Made by a program: the position numbers and the translations under genes. The notes under the pieces were generated by a model, which searched no databases, was not told where the DNA came from, and worked only from the letters and a program-made list of their open reading frames with translations. From contig CAVVFX010000001.1 of the NCBI GenBank assembly GCA_963747535.1, positions 186,001 through 250,000 of the forward strand: 64,000 bases of DNA, read 5' to 3'. This stretch comes from CAVVFX01 sp963747535. GTDB taxonomy: Bacteria; Acidobacteriota; Terriglobia; Bryobacterales; Bryobacteraceae. Positions 53,563-62,755 of this stretch are shown here, one piece after another (positions within the stretch are counted from its first letter, which is position 1; each line of letters starts with the position of its first letter).

Positions 53563-54489
53563 ATGCAATCGAGCTCATCGTTGATCGAACTGCGGCATCT
53601 CCGATACTTCGTGGCGGTGGCCGAGAATCTGAGCTTCCACCGGGCCGCGATGCAACTCAACCTGAGCCAGCAGCAGGTGAGCCAGACGATAGCGAGCCTG
53701 GAGTCGATCGTGGAGGCCCGGTTATTCGACAGGACGACCCGAAGCGTCACTTTGACGGAAGCGGGCTCGACTCTGCTGGAGCGCGCACACCACTTGTTCG
53801 ATCATCTGGATCGCGCGCTAAGCGACACTCAATTATCGAGCCGAGGCGAAACCGGCAGGCTCACGATTGCGATCGCTGGGGGAACGGCGGAGAGCCTGCT
53901 TCCGCGAGTATTCGCAGAATTTCGCGATCGATTTCCGGAGATTTATCTAGATATACGGCTGCAAAGCTCCGGCGCGCAGATCGAGGCGCTGGTGCGGGGC
54001 GAGATCGACGCCGGATTCGCGATATCGCCACTACCCAGATCCGGATTATTTTTCGACACCTTACACCGGACGGGCTTTGTGCTGCAGGCGCCCGAATCCT
54101 TGCGCGAGCCAAGGCGCCCGAAGGTCCGCCTGAGCGAGTATCGGGATCAGTCATTCATCGCGCTCGCAAGCAGCGTGACTCCCGGTTATAGCGCCCGCTG
54201 CGATTTGCTTTTCAAGGAGGCCGGCTTCACTCCAAGGATTGTGCAATACGCGGATAATCGTCAGACCATCATGACTCTGGTGTCCGCCGGCGTGGGAGTC
54301 AGCGTGGCGCCGGCATTGATTCAAGGCAGCCAGCGGGTGGGGGTAAAGCATGTTCCGCTGACGTCGAAAGTGAAGGTTGAACTGGTGATGGTATCGAAGT
54401 CCGGCGACAAGAAAAAGAGCCTCTCCTCGCTGCGCGAGATCGCAAGATCGGTATTCGGCGTGAGGCGCCCGGTCGAGGCGGCGGATTAG
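53563..54489 (+). CDS. LysR-family transcriptional regulator
   Basis: 308 residues. The winged helix is typical of the BenM/CatM group (ELRHLRYFVAVAENLSFHRA, LNLSQQQVSQTIASLESIV, LFDRTTRSVTLTEAGSTLLE). The effector domain follows (LTIAIAGGTAESLLPRVFAE) and a conserved SAGVGVSVAPALIQG near 240. It faces the aspartate dehydrogenase gene tail to tail (33-base gap), and the TonB operon starts further on. It may control either. Confidence 0.92.
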   Translation: MQSSSSLIELRHLRYFVAVAENLSFHRAAMQLNLSQQQVSQTIASLESIVEARLFDRTTRSVTLTEAGSTLLERAHHLFDHLDRALSDTQLSSRGETGRLTIAIAGGTAESLLPRVFAEFRDRFPEIYLDIRLQSSGAQIEALVRGEIDAGFAISPLPRSGLFFDTLHRTGFVLQAPESLREPRRPKVRLSEYRDQSFIALASSVTPGYSARCDLLFKEAGFTPRIVQYADNRQTIMTLVSAGVGVSVAPALIQGSQRVGVKHVPLTSKVKVELVMVSKSGDKKKSLSSLREIARSVFGVRRPVEAAD

Positions 54490-54522
54490 GACACGGCCGG
54501 ATTTCGTCAAGTCCGGCTTTCG

Positions 54523-55341
54523 TCAGGTTCCAATTTGAAATTGTTGGCTGACGCGGTGAAGGGTGGCAATGACCGACAGGCTTGCCAGGCGGCTCGATTT
54601 CGGGTTATCCGCGCTGGGCCGATTTACCAGCCGAACGGTGGCCTCGCCAAAACTGCCCCGGATGAAGACCTCGTGGACATTTCGGGTCGCAGCCGGATCG
54701 GCGATAATCCTCACCGTGGTTCTCTGGAGACCCAGGCCGGCCAGGCTGATCGCCGCGGCTACATTCAGATTTTCTGGAAAAAAACGAACAGCCTGCGACG
54801 CGGTGCCTTCGAATATCAGCGTCGACCGACGGATGCTTTCGAGATCGATACCCTGCTGGTCGACGTAAGGGGCGCCCCTCAGAGCTCCGGGAGGTTTGGT
54901 GGTCGTCAACCGGCATTCCTCGAGCCCGCCAAACATAGCGGCCTTGACGATATCGAGGCCGCCTATCGCACCGGAGGGGATATGGAGCCGCCGGTTCGTC
55001 CGGTTCGCCAGTTCGATCAGACGGCCGAAGAATTCGGCGTCCGCAAGCGCTCCCACGCTGACAATCATCAGGTTGGCGCCCGACTCGAAGATGTCGACAG
55101 CGAACGAACGAACGGCGTCCGCGGAAGCCGCTTCCAGAACCAAGTCCGGCTGGATATCCAGCAGAGAGGGGACGCCGGCGAAGAAAGGACAGTTCACGGC
55201 CGCCGCCACTTTCGCCGACGCTTCCATTCTCATGGGATCCGCTATACCAACCAGCCGGAGCCCCGGCAAACATCCCGCGCCGATCGCCTTCACGACGGCG
55301 CCTCCGATCGAGCCACAGCCGATCAAACCGAGTCGCATCAC
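54523..55341 (-). CDS. nadX: aspartate dehydrogenase-like protein
   Basis: 272 residues. Rossmann start MRLGLIGCGSIGGAVVKAI, LVGIADP, LVLEAASADAVRSFAVDI and LMIVSVGALAD lead to the substrate block LHIPSGAIGGLDIVKAAMFG. LTTTKPPGALRG, FPENLNVAAAISLAGLG and the active-site His in NVHEVFIRGSFGEA complete the pattern of L-aspartate dehydrogenase. The reaction is aspartate to iminoaspartate with NAD(P)+, feeding NAD synthesis or amino-acid breakdown. It is divergent from the TonB operon (420 bases). A catabolic role is suggested by the dipeptidase and the DctA remnant nearby. Confidence 0.85.
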   Translation of the reverse strand: MMRLGLIGCGSIGGAVVKAIGAGCLPGLRLVGIADPMRMEASAKVAAAVNCPFFAGVPSLLDIQPDLVLEAASADAVRSFAVDIFESGANLMIVSVGALADAEFFGRLIELANRTNRRLHIPSGAIGGLDIVKAAMFGGLEECRLTTTKPPGALRGAPYVDQQGIDLESIRRSTLIFEGTASQAVRFFPENLNVAAAISLAGLGLQRTTVRIIADPAATRNVHEVFIRGSFGEATVRLVNRPSADNPKSSRLASLSVIATLHRVSQQFQIGT

Positions 55342-55760
55342 TTTCCTCCGTCAGATTCGCCGCTCGTACGAACCGGCCAAGTCGAATTGTAGGCCAGCGC
55401 GCCGGTCCAGTCAAACAAGTCTTTATCGTCAGATTGACAACTATCTATTGTTAATTTAATTCACAAGTTATAGTTGTCAATATAGCCAGCAAAACATGTT
55501 TGACAAATAAACGGGCCCGACCTAGAATCGAATTATTCCAATAGCCGCCGTAACCCGCAGAGGCCCCGCCGCCCCTCGGGGATGCGACCACGTTGACGTG
55601 CGACAGCACCGCGAGCTTGAACAGCGCGGTCCAGGGAGGTAACAACGTGCCGAATCGAAAACCGTTTTTTGCGAAGCCTGTAGAGCTGTCCGCCGCCGGG
55701 CTTTCCCCCGCCGGGAGCTTTGACCCCGGCGAACCGCGCTCCATCAAGGAGAGTTCCCCA
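55342..55760. other. divergent control region
   Basis: 419 bases between the aspartate dehydrogenase start and the TonB receptor start. The part 55430-55530 is AT-rich (TTGACAACTATCTATTGTTAAT and ATAGTTGTCAATATAGCC around 55434-55488). TGACAACTAT and its inverse ATAGTTGTCA form a spaced inverted repeat, a likely operator. An open frame continues upstream of 55761 but has no family text. Confidence 0.5.
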
Positions 55761-58700
55761 ATGAAGCGCCCGATTATCTTTTGCGTTCTTGGTCTATGCG
55801 CGGCGCTGAGCCGGCCGGCGTTGGGTCAAGTCGCGTCGTCAACCACACTGGTGGGCACCGTCACCGACAGTTCAGGCGCACTGGTGGCCGACGTGAACGT
55901 GGTCGCCGTGCAGGACGCGACCAAAGTCGCCTACAAAGGCAAGACCGGCAGCACTGGCAGCTACACGCTCCCCTACGTCGCGGTCGGCACGTATACGATC
56001 ACGGTCGAAGCGCCCAACTTCGGAAAAGCGGTGCACAGCAACGTGCTGGTGGAGGTCAACCAGACTGTGCGCACCGACTTCACTCTGCGGGTCGGCGCGG
56101 TGAGCAATGCGGTGACGGTATCGAGCGCGCCGCCCCCGATCGCCACCGACGACGCAGCCTTGAGCACGACCGTCTCGACCACGGCAATCTCCTCGCTCCC
56201 GGTTGTGGGCCACGACACGTTGAAACTGTCCCTCATGACGGCCGGGGTCACGCAGTCCGGCGACGTCACCGTCGGCGATCCGCCAGGAGAATCCTTTGCC
56301 GGACCCGGCACGCGAGGGGAGCAGAACGACGTCACGATGGATGGCGTGACCATCATGAACACCCTGCATAGAACCACGGATTTCCGCCTCTCGCCGGACG
56401 CGGTGCAGGAAGTGAGCGTGCAGACCGGAACCTACTCGGCGCAGTACGGCAGCTACCTGGGCGTGCATATCAACGTGGTCTCGAAGACAGGCGGCAATGA
56501 CCTTCACGGGGTTCTCAGGGAGTCGCTCGAAAACGACGCCTTGAACGCCCATGGCCGTTTCGACAATCCGGGCTCGCCGAAGAATCCCCTGCGGCAAAAC
56601 CAGTTCGGCGGCGAGGTGGATGGCCCGGTTGTGATACCCAAGTTGTACAACGGCAAGAATAAAACCTTCTTCATGTTCGACTACCAGGGGCGTCGCCAGT
56701 TCTCCCAGACCACGGGGCTCTACACCGTGATGACGGCTGCCGAGCGCACGGGCGACTTCTCTGCTCTCCTGAAAGCCCCCAAACCGGTCACGCTTTCCGA
56801 TCCCGTCAACCCAAGCTGCATAATTGCCAACATCATCCAACCCGGATGTATCGATCCACATTCGCTGCAAGTGTTAAAGTTCATGGCGCCGCCGCCGAAC
56901 CTGCCGGGCCTGACCAGCAATCTGAGCCTGGCCACCACCAACGGCGACAACTGGGATCAGTATATAACGCGGGTAGATGAGAGCCTCGGCGATCATGCCC
57001 GGTTCTATTTCCGCTATGGGTACCAGAAAGCCAACGCTTTCACCGGCGCCGTCTTTGTCCCCGACACGAACTATGTTCCGAGCACACAGAACAATTTCGT
57101 AGCCGGCTATACGCAGGTGTTCACAGCCAATCTGGTCAACGAATTCCAGGCGGGCCGCAATCAATATGCCGAAAACAGCGCGAATGGATACTTTGTGAAC
57201 CCGTCGCTCGATAGCCAGCTCAGCGTGCTGACCATTCCAGGCTATGCCAATCCGGCGGGGAATCCGGGCGATCCTTCGGTCACGATCAGCAACTACACCG
57301 GCACGGGCAGCGCGGCCCGCAACTCGCTGCAGACCGACCAGGTGTGGACCGCCGCCGACACGCTGAGCTGGAATCACGGGGCCCACAACGTCGTCGCCGG
57401 CTCGGACGTCTCCCGCGTGTACACCACGCGCTTTGCCGCGAACAATCCCCGTGGGAGCTTCACCTTCAACGGCTCGATGACGGGCGACGCCGCGGCGGAT
57501 TTCATGCGGGGGCTGATCGTCAGCGACACCACGCCGACAGTGCAGTTGGGCTCTTCGGGTTTGCAATGGCGGTACGATCTCTTTGTTGAGGACAAATGGA
57601 ACGTCACGCGCAACCTCACACTGAACGTCGGCTTGCGTTATGAACTGCCCACGGTGCCGGTCAGCCCGACCGGCATCGCGAACGCGCTCAGCGCCGATGG
57701 GACGACGCTCGTGCCCAGCGTCACAACGCCGAATTATAAATTTACGCTGCCCAACCACGATCAGTGGGCGCCCCGCTTCGGCTTCGCGTACCGGCTGGGC
57801 CAACGGTGGGTGGCGCGCGGCGGATTCGGTATCTACTACAGCCCCGACACGAACAACTCCATCACCATCCTTTCGCTCAATCCGCCCTTTGGTAGCAACT
57901 TTACGTACAACACATCGAGATCGAATCCGGTGATCACGTTCAGCAATCCCAATCCGGTGGCGGCCCTGGGCACAGCCAGCCCGACGCCCGACATTGTGAC
58001 CGTCGGTCCGTACTATCCCTCGGGCACGATGAACCAGTGGAGCTTCGACGTGGAGCGCAGCCTCTGGCAGGACGCCGGTCTCGACGTGCAGTACCAGGGC
58101 AACCACACCTATCACCTGGACACGAGCTGGCAAGAGAACGCTCCCCTGCCGGGTCCGGGTCCGATCCAGTCGCGGCGGCCGAACCAGAACTTCGGCAACA
58201 TCCGCGACATCGATGATCAGGAGTACTCGAACTACGACGGCATGAACGTCGTCTTTACCCAGCGGATGCATTGGGGCGTGACGGCGCAGTTAAACTATAC
58301 CTGGTCGCACAGTCTGGATCAGGGCCCCTACTCGACGGGCGGCGGCCAGATCGTGAATCCTTACGACTGGAAGGCCGACTACGGCAATTCCTCGGCGGAT
58401 ATCCGCCATCGATTCGTGGGAAACTATGTGTGGCAGATGCCCTTCTTTCGCGGCCACTCGCACGCTTTGTTGCGCGCAGTCGCCGGCGGATGGTCCTTGA
58501 GCGGCATCATGTCGATCCAGACCGGCATACCCGTCAACGTGACCATCAGCCAGGATCAAGCCAATACCGGGCAGACCAGCCAGCGGCCCAATCGCGTCGG
58601 TCCCATCAACGCATCGAGCTGCGGCGCGGTGATCGTTGCGTGCGTCAACAGCAACGCGTTCGCCATGCCGGCGCTCTATACTTATGGGAATTCCGCGATG

Positions 58701-58925
58701 AATCCTTTCTACGGACCCGGACTCGTCAACCTGGACTCTGCCCTGGCGAAGGCGTTCCCGATCCGGGAGCGGTTGAATTTTCAATTCCGATTGGACGCGT
58801 ACAACACGTTCAACCACGTGAACTGGGGCAGTCCAAACGGGGTATACGGTTCGCCCTCGTTCGGCAACATCACCTCGGCCGGCCCGATGCGGGCGTTCGA
58901 GGTCACGGTCCGGTTGGCCTTCTAA
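55761..58925 (+). CDS. Oar-like TonB-dependent receptor
   Basis: 1,054 residues from the ATG at 55761 (AAGGAGAG 8 bases upstream). Signal peptide (RPIIFCVLGLCAALSRPALG), then a carboxypeptidase-regulatory domain (LVGTVTDSSGALVADVNVV to YTITVEAPNFGKAV), plug (VTVSSAPPPIATDDAALST) and barrel, ending FEVTVRLAF with the terminal aromatic. It should import a large substrate across the outer membrane. It opens an operon with three paralogues and a dipeptidase. It is only distantly similar to the receptor at 6268. Confidence 0.92.
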   Translation: MKRPIIFCVLGLCAALSRPALGQVASSTTLVGTVTDSSGALVADVNVVAVQDATKVAYKGKTGSTGSYTLPYVAVGTYTITVEAPNFGKAVHSNVLVEVNQTVRTDFTLRVGAVSNAVTVSSAPPPIATDDAALSTTVSTTAISSLPVVGHDTLKLSLMTAGVTQSGDVTVGDPPGESFAGPGTRGEQNDVTMDGVTIMNTLHRTTDFRLSPDAVQEVSVQTGTYSAQYGSYLGVHINVVSKTGGNDLHGVLRESLENDALNAHGRFDNPGSPKNPLRQNQFGGEVDGPVVIPKLYNGKNKTFFMFDYQGRRQFSQTTGLYTVMTAAERTGDFSALLKAPKPVTLSDPVNPSCIIANIIQPGCIDPHSLQVLKFMAPPPNLPGLTSNLSLATTNGDNWDQYITRVDESLGDHARFYFRYGYQKANAFTGAVFVPDTNYVPSTQNNFVAGYTQVFTANLVNEFQAGRNQYAENSANGYFVNPSLDSQLSVLTIPGYANPAGNPGDPSVTISNYTGTGSAARNSLQTDQVWTAADTLSWNHGAHNVVAGSDVSRVYTTRFAANNPRGSFTFNGSMTGDAAADFMRGLIVSDTTPTVQLGSSGLQWRYDLFVEDKWNVTRNLTLNVGLRYELPTVPVSPTGIANALSADGTTLVPSVTTPNYKFTLPNHDQWAPRFGFAYRLGQRWVARGGFGIYYSPDTNNSITILSLNPPFGSNFTYNTSRSNPVITFSNPNPVAALGTASPTPDIVTVGPYYPSGTMNQWSFDVERSLWQDAGLDVQYQGNHTYHLDTSWQENAPLPGPGPIQSRRPNQNFGNIRDIDDQEYSNYDGMNVVFTQRMHWGVTAQLNYTWSHSLDQGPYSTGGGQIVNPYDWKADYGNSSADIRHRFVGNYVWQMPFFRGHSHALLRAVAGGWSLSGIMSIQTGIPVNVTISQDQANTGQTSQRPNRVGPINASSCGAVIVACVNSNAFAMPALYTYGNSAMNPFYGPGLVNLDSALAKAFPIRERLNFQFRLDAYNTFNHVNWGSPNGVYGSPSFGNITSAGPMRAFEVTVRLAF

Positions 58926-58939
58926 CTCAGGCGCTCGCT

Positions 58940-60148
58940 ATGGCTCAGCATACAACTTCCACAAAGCGGTCCCAGATTGCGGTGGTGGCCAATACTTACC
59001 AGACGCACCTGCACACGCAACATATCATCGACCGGATCCTGGAGGGATACGGTTGGGGCGGCGTCTTTTACCATTCACCGCTCGAGGTGGTGTCGCTGTT
59101 CGTCGAACAGAGGGGCGAGGGCGACCTGGTCCCCGACCGGACCAAGCGGCATCCGGGAATGAAGGCCTACCCCACGATCGCGCAGGCGCTGACAAGGGGC
59201 ACGGGCAAGCTTGCGGTCGACGGCGTGATCTATATCGGCGAGCAAGGCGCCTATCCGCACAACGAGAAAGGGCAGACCGAGTATCCCCGGTATCGGTTCT
59301 TCGAAGAGGTGGTCGACGTATTCCGCGGGAGCGGCCGCTCCGTACCCTTTTACCTCGACAAGCACCTCTCCTGGAAATGGGAGGAGGCGAAGGATATGTA
59401 CGACACGGCACGCAAAATGGGATTTCCATTCATGGCCGGATCGAGCCTCCCTTTGACGTGGCGGATGCCGCAGGTGGAGATGCCCCTGGGGGCGCCGATC
59501 CGCGAGGCCCTGTGCGTCGCCTTCGGCGGCTTGGACAGTTACGATATCCATGCCGTCGAGGCCGTCCAGTGCATGGTGGAGCGCCGCAAGGGCGGGGAGA
59601 CGGGAGTCGACTGGCTGCAGGCCTACCGGGGCGACAGCTTTTGGAGGGCGCACGAAAAGGGACTGTGGTCGCCCGCGTTGTTCAAGGCCGCGCTGTGCCG
59701 CAGCGAGACGCTCAAGTCCGGCCGCGAGACCTTCACCGGCGTCTATCCGACGCTCGAGCAGATGAAGACGTTAGCCCCAGATCCGGTCGCGTATCATTAT
59801 CGATACAAAGACGGGCTCCGTGGCACGATCATGCTGCTGAACGGACTGGTGCAGGATTTCACCTTCGCCGCGGCGATCGAGGGGCAGCCAAAGCCATTCT
59901 CCACCCTGATGTATTTGTCCAAGCAGGCCCATGCCGCGACAATCGAAAGTTACTTTAACCCCCTCGTCCACTACATCGAACAGATGATGCAGACCGGCAA
60001 GGAGCCGTACCCGGTGGAGCGCGTGCTGCTCGCGACTGGGCTAGTCTGCGCCGGCATCGACAGCCTCTTCCAGGGGCAGCAGCGGATCGAGACGCCGCAC
60101 CTCGCGATCCGCTATCAACCCGGACAATCGACTTTGAGGATCACATAA
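58940..60148 (+). CDS. uncharacterised protein, paralogue 1 (possible Gfo/Idh-like fold)
   Basis: 402 residues, no signal peptide. Blocks: IAVVANTYQTHLHTQHIIDR, SLFVEQRGEGDLVPDRTK, LAVDGVIYIGEQGAYPHNEK, YPRYRFFEEVVDVF and VPFYLDKHLSWKWEEAKDMY, then KMGFPFMAGSSLP and VERRKGGETGVDWLQAYRGD. The DKHLSWKWEEAKDMYD / GFPFMAGS run resembles the EKP lysine helix-strand of Gfo/Idh/MocA dehydrogenases, but no G-x-G-x-x-G loop is present. I infer that fold with low certainty. It starts 15 bases after the receptor gene, and TAATG overlaps the next gene. Confidence 0.75.
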   Translation: MAQHTTSTKRSQIAVVANTYQTHLHTQHIIDRILEGYGWGGVFYHSPLEVVSLFVEQRGEGDLVPDRTKRHPGMKAYPTIAQALTRGTGKLAVDGVIYIGEQGAYPHNEKGQTEYPRYRFFEEVVDVFRGSGRSVPFYLDKHLSWKWEEAKDMYDTARKMGFPFMAGSSLPLTWRMPQVEMPLGAPIREALCVAFGGLDSYDIHAVEAVQCMVERRKGGETGVDWLQAYRGDSFWRAHEKGLWSPALFKAALCRSETLKSGRETFTGVYPTLEQMKTLAPDPVAYHYRYKDGLRGTIMLLNGLVQDFTFAAAIEGQPKPFSTLMYLSKQAHAATIESYFNPLVHYIEQMMQTGKEPYPVERVLLATGLVCAGIDSLFQGQQRIETPHLAIRYQPGQSTLRIT

Positions 60149-61569
60149 TGCTCACCCGCCGCCGTTTTATCCGCTATTCCGCTCTCGCGCCGGCCACGCT
60201 GGCGTACTGCCGGTCCGCCGCTGCCCAGGCTCCCGGCGAGTCTTCACGGGCCCCGCTTCGCCTGGCGATCATCGGCAGCAGTTACCACTACGGATCGGAT
60301 CTGCAAACGATCGCGGACCGCTTCCTGGTCGGCTACCCGTTCGAGGGAGACTGGCACATGCCGAATGTGCAGGTGGTTTCCCTGTACGTGGAGCCGAAGG
60401 CGCGCGCCGGGGAGGGCGCGCCGGTCAGGCGGCGGGCCCAAGAGGATCGGCGGACGCACGGCACCGAGCGGCCGATGGTCGCGCAGAGCGTGCAGCCTCC
60501 GGCGCCGGCCGGGCGAGGAGCCGCGGCCGCTCCCGCCGCGGAGGATGATTCCGGTCCGCTGGCCGATTTGAGCGTGAGCCGATCGAAGGAGTTCGGCTTC
60601 CGTCTGTGCGCCAATATTCCGGAAGCGCTGCGCGCCGGCGGCGGCCAACTCGCCGTCGACGCGGTGCTGGTGGTGGTCGAAGGCGACTATCCGCGCAACA
60701 GTAAAGGACAGATCCTGTATCCGCGCTACGACTTCTTCGAGCAGTGCGCTCAAGTCTTCGAGGAAGACGGGCGCGCCGTTCCTTACTTCAACCACGAGAG
60801 TCTCTCGTTCACCTTCCGCGAGGCGCAGACCATGGTAGCCACCGCCGAGCGGCTCAAGTTCCCCATGCTGGCCGGCTCTTCACTGCCCGTGACCTGGCGG
60901 CTGCCCGACATCGACATCCCGGTCGGCGCGAAGATCCAGGAGGCGGTGATGGTGGGCTTCGGCGGCAGGGATTTCGACGCCCTGGAAGCGATGCAGTGCA
61001 TGCTCGAGCGGCGCGAGGGCGGGGAGACCGGTGTCAAGGCGGTGCAGTTACTGGAGGGCGACGATGTCTGGGCGGCGGGCGATTCCGGGCGCTGGTCGAA
61101 GGATCTGCTGAGCTCGGCTTTATCCCGCAGCGACGCGCCGCTGGGCCTGACACTGCTCGACGGCCGCTTACAGGATATGGTCGCCTCCGGCGTGCTGCCC
61201 CAACTGGTAAAAGATCCGGCCGCCTATTGCGTCGAGTATAACGATGGCACACACGCGACGCTGCTGATGCTGACCGGCGCAGACCGGAACTTCACGTTCT
61301 CAGCGCGCGTGATTGGGCATGGGCTGGTCGCGACGCAATTCTTCCAGTCTCCCGCTCCCAACCTGACCTACTCGGCGAGCCTGGCGGCGAAGATCGAGCA
61401 GATGTTCATGACTCGCGTCGCGCCTTACCCGGTGCACCGTACCTTGCTCACCAGCGGGATTCATGAGGCCTGCCTGACTTCCAAAGCCCGGCTCAACGCA
61501 AGACTCGAAACTCCCCAACTGGCCGTGAAATACCAGCCTCCCGCGGAATCGCAATATGCCCGCACCTGA
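60148..61569 (+). CDS. Tat-exported member of the same family, paralogue 2
   Basis: 473 residues. A twin-arginine signal (RRRFIRYSALAPATLAYC, cut near AAAQA) is followed by LRLAIIGSSYHYGSDLQTIA and VVSLYVEPKARA. A low-complexity insert rich in Pro, Ala and Arg spans about 90-145. The family blocks follow: LAVDAVLVVVEGDYPRNSKG, YPRYDFFEQCAQVF, VPYFNHESLSFTFREAQTM, FPMLAGSSLPVTWRLP and LERREGGETGVKAVQLLEGD. The lysine of DKH in the other two is replaced (NHES). It is thus a periplasmic, probably altered relative. It overlaps paralogue 3 by 14 bases. Confidence 0.75.
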   Translation: MLTRRRFIRYSALAPATLAYCRSAAAQAPGESSRAPLRLAIIGSSYHYGSDLQTIADRFLVGYPFEGDWHMPNVQVVSLYVEPKARAGEGAPVRRRAQEDRRTHGTERPMVAQSVQPPAPAGRGAAAAPAAEDDSGPLADLSVSRSKEFGFRLCANIPEALRAGGGQLAVDAVLVVVEGDYPRNSKGQILYPRYDFFEQCAQVFEEDGRAVPYFNHESLSFTFREAQTMVATAERLKFPMLAGSSLPVTWRLPDIDIPVGAKIQEAVMVGFGGRDFDALEAMQCMLERREGGETGVKAVQLLEGDDVWAAGDSGRWSKDLLSSALSRSDAPLGLTLLDGRLQDMVASGVLPQLVKDPAAYCVEYNDGTHATLLMLTGADRNFTFSARVIGHGLVATQFFQSPAPNLTYSASLAAKIEQMFMTRVAPYPVHRTLLTSGIHEACLTSKARLNARLETPQLAVKYQPPAESQYART

Positions 61570-62755
61570 GAGCCGCCCTCAGGTCGCGGTGGTCGCCAAT
61601 ATTTATCAAAGGCGGCTGCACACGCAACATATCGTCGACCGCATTCTCGATGGATACGGTTGGGGCGGCGTCCATCACCATTCGCCGCTCGATGTGGTGT
61701 CGCTGTTTGTCGAACAGAGGGGCGAGGGAGACCTGGTCCCGGAACGGACGAAGCGGCATCCGGGCATGAAGGTTTACACGACGGCCGCGCAGGCCCTGAC
61801 CCGGGGCACGGGCAAGCTCGCGGTCGACGGCGTGATCTATATCGGCGAGCAAGGCGCCTATCCGCGCAACGAGAAGGGACAGACGGAGTACCCCCGGTAT
61901 CGCTTCTTCGAAGAGATTGTCGACGTGTTCCGCGCGAGTGGCCGCTCGGTTCCCGTTTACGTGGATAAGCATCTCTCCTTCGATTGGCATGAGGCGAAGG
62001 ACATGTACGACACGGCGCGCAAGATGGGCTTCCCGCTCATGGCCGGATCGAGCGCGCCTGTGAGATGGCGCATTCCGTCGGTCGAGATGCCCTCGGGGGT
62101 TTCCGTCCGCGAGGCCATGTGCGTTTGCTTCGGCGGCCTGGACAGCTACGACATCCATGGGTTGGAGACCATCCAGTGCATGGTGGAGCGGCGCAAGAGC
62201 GGGGAGAAGGGAGTCGAGTGGCTGCAGGCGTACCGGGGCGACAGCTTTTGGAAGGCCCACGAGGAGGGACTGTGGTCGCCGGCGCTGTTCAAGGCCGCGC
62301 TGTGCCGCAGCCACATGCTGATGCCCGGACGGGAGGGCTTCACCCACGTCTATCCGACGCTCCAGGAAATGAAGAAGCTGGCGAGGGATCCGGTCGCCTA
62401 TCACTACCGGCATTCTGACGGCCTGCGCTGCACGATGATCATGATGAACGGGCTGCTGCTCGATTTCAACTTCGCGGCGGCGATCGACGGGCAGCCGCGG
62501 CCGTTCTCAACCCAGATGTATGCGTCCCGGGAGGCCGAGGGGGCGACGCTCGAAAATTATTTCAGTCCGCTCGTGCACTACATCGAGCAGATGATGCTGA
62601 CCGGAAAAGAGCCTTACCCGGTGGAGCGGACGCTGCTGACCACCGGCCTGCTTTGCGCGGGTATCGACAGCCTGTTCCAGGGGCAGCGGCGCCTTGAGAC
62701 GCCGCATCTCGCCATCCGTTACCAGACGGGAGAATCGACTTTCGTGAGGTCCTGA
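61556..62755 (+). CDS. uncharacterised protein, paralogue 3
   Basis: 399 residues, very close to paralogue 1 over its whole length (shared blocks VVSLFVEQRGEGDLVP, RTKRHPGMK, TRGTGKLAVDGVIYIGEQGA, YPRYRFFEE, LWSPALFKAALCRS, HLAIRYQ). No signal peptide. DKHLSFDWHEAKDMYDTARK keeps the lysine. It is followed by TGATG overlapping the dipeptidase start. The pairing of a cytoplasmic member with a Tat-exported gene occurs twice (paralogues 1-2, and 3-dipeptidase), so part of the operon may come from duplication. Confidence 0.75.
   Translation: MPAPESRPQVAVVANIYQRRLHTQHIVDRILDGYGWGGVHHHSPLDVVSLFVEQRGEGDLVPERTKRHPGMKVYTTAAQALTRGTGKLAVDGVIYIGEQGAYPRNEKGQTEYPRYRFFEEIVDVFRASGRSVPVYVDKHLSFDWHEAKDMYDTARKMGFPLMAGSSAPVRWRIPSVEMPSGVSVREAMCVCFGGLDSYDIHGLETIQCMVERRKSGEKGVEWLQAYRGDSFWKAHEEGLWSPALFKAALCRSHMLMPGREGFTHVYPTLQEMKKLARDPVAYHYRHSDGLRCTMIMMNGLLLDFNFAAAIDGQPRPFSTQMYASREAEGATLENYFSPLVHYIEQMMLTGKEPYPVERTLLTTGLLCAGIDSLFQGQRRLETPHLAIRYQTGESTFVRS

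Noticed and set aside
55593..55760. N-terminal extension of the TonB receptor frame
   Set aside because: A proper signal peptide and ribosome site place the start at 55761; the extension has no family features.
58271..58939. Long 5' extension of the paralogue 1 frame
   Set aside because: It overlaps the receptor gene out of frame; the family similarity with paralogue 3 begins at 58940.
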